The notes under the pieces are model-generated. The model saw only the letters and a list, made by a program, of their open reading frames with translations, made no database searches and was not told the origin of the DNA. A stretch of 64,000 nt of DNA from Rhodoferax sp. (lineage in GTDB: Bacteria; Pseudomonadota; Gammaproteobacteria; Burkholderiales; Burkholderiaceae_C), in assembly GCF_010365055.1 (NCBI RefSeq), contig NZ_JAAFHA010000003.1, positions 1-64,000 on the forward strand, written 5' to 3'. Position numbers and translations under genes: made by a program. Positions 63,249 through 64,000 of the stretch are shown one piece after another. Positions within the stretch are counted from its first letter, which is position 1; the number at the start of each line of letters is the position of its first letter.

Positions 63249-64000
63249 CTACCTTCCGGCCGCCGCAGTGGCGAGGGCGGCGAGCGTTTCATCCACTTGC
63301 GGCAGTTGCAGCGTTTTCATTTGACTTTGTACCTGCTGCAACAGGTCCACCGCCAACTGCGTCTTGCGCGCCGTCGGGTTGAAATATTTGTTGAGCGTCA
63401 GGTGAGCCGCGGCCAAATCCGCCCGGGCTGAATCGATCTGCCGCGCCAACAGTCCGAGGCGAGCGTTGAGCAACTTCAGTTTCAGGTTTTCCCGCACAAA
63501 GAACGACTGTTCCGGCGACAGCAGGGCTGCTTCGGGCTGTTCAATGCGGCTGAGCCGCACCAGGCTGCGTGCCTCTGCCAGTACCACCTGCAAACTGCGC
63601 TGCCACCAAGTGGGCAGGGTTTCCTGACTCTGGCGCTTGATGGAGCCGGTGGCCGAAACCGGCGCTACTGCATTGGCCAGCACCAACTCATCGGCCAGGC
63701 GCGCCAGGTCATCGAGTTTCATCAGCAAACCAGGCGTGTCGCTCACCACCGCCGCCTTGATGCGGTCAATGTCACGCCGGATCGCACGCTGCAAGGAAGT
63801 GAGCCGCGGTTGGGCCGCTCTCGAAACGCGTTGATCGGCCGTTTTCAAGGCCGCCAGCAAGGGCTCCACGCTGCCGGTAAGCTGGGCCTGCTGCTGTGCA
63901 AGGCGAATGGCTGATTCAATGTCCACCACCAGATTTTCATCGCGCGAGCGCGACAGGCTCTGCATCAACTCTTCCAGCTGGGAGCGCTGCAGCGTGATCT
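63249..64000 (-). CDS. hemX: HemX (uroporphyrinogen-III C-methyltransferase-like membrane protein), C-terminal part
   Basis: SQLEELMQSLSRSRDENLVVDIESAIRLAQQQAQLTGSVEPLLAALKTAD; open to window end. Confidence 0.88.
   Translation of the reverse strand, partial: ITLQRSQLEELMQSLSRSRDENLVVDIESAIRLAQQQAQLTGSVEPLLAALKTADQRVSRAAQPRLTSLQRAIRRDIDRIKAAVVSDTPGLLMKLDDLARLADELVLANAVAPVSATGSIKRQSQETLPTWWQRSLQVVLAEARSLVRLSRIEQPEAALLSPEQSFFVRENLKLKLLNARLGLLARQIDSARADLAAAHLTLNKYFNPTARKTQLAVDLLQQVQSQMKTLQLPQVDETLAALATAAAGR

Overview
The window looks like a betaproteobacterial housekeeping region, probably Comamonadaceae (Rhodoferax/Polaromonas-like). That assignment is inferred from gene content and order. Left to right it carries a TCA-cycle block (acnB, CoA-ester lyase, mdh, then divergent gntR-sdhCDAB-sdhE-gltA), leuCDB-asd-fimV-truA-trpFBA-accD, two membrane glycosyltransferase genes, lysS and accessory genes, and nagZ/acpS/pdxJ/recO/era/rnc/lepB/lepA on the minus strand. 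These are followed by a degP-rseB-rseA-rpoE stress module, fabF-acpP-fabG-fabD-fabH-plsX-rpmF-yceD, maf, an RsmI-like methyltransferase, S49 peptidase, Rieske, HAD and rluC genes, rne, a GGDEF gene, and hemY/hemX. I saw no tRNA, rRNA, CRISPR, phage or complete IS element. The main discovery is a dispersed palindromic repeat of about 50-60 bp with fixed architecture: a 17-nt GCTA-N9-TAGC-like stem, exactly 20 nt of variable spacer, then GGGCTA(G/C)AGGC. I find 13 copies. Several lie inside conserved coding genes (trpF, rseA, the Era N-terminus, CoA lyase, S49 peptidase N-terminus), form C-termini (trpB, leuD), or supply stop or start codons (fabH, a secreted protein, a YgjP-like metallopeptidase). 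A 101-bp MITE-like element with 15-bp perfect terminal inverted repeats sits directly beside one copy.
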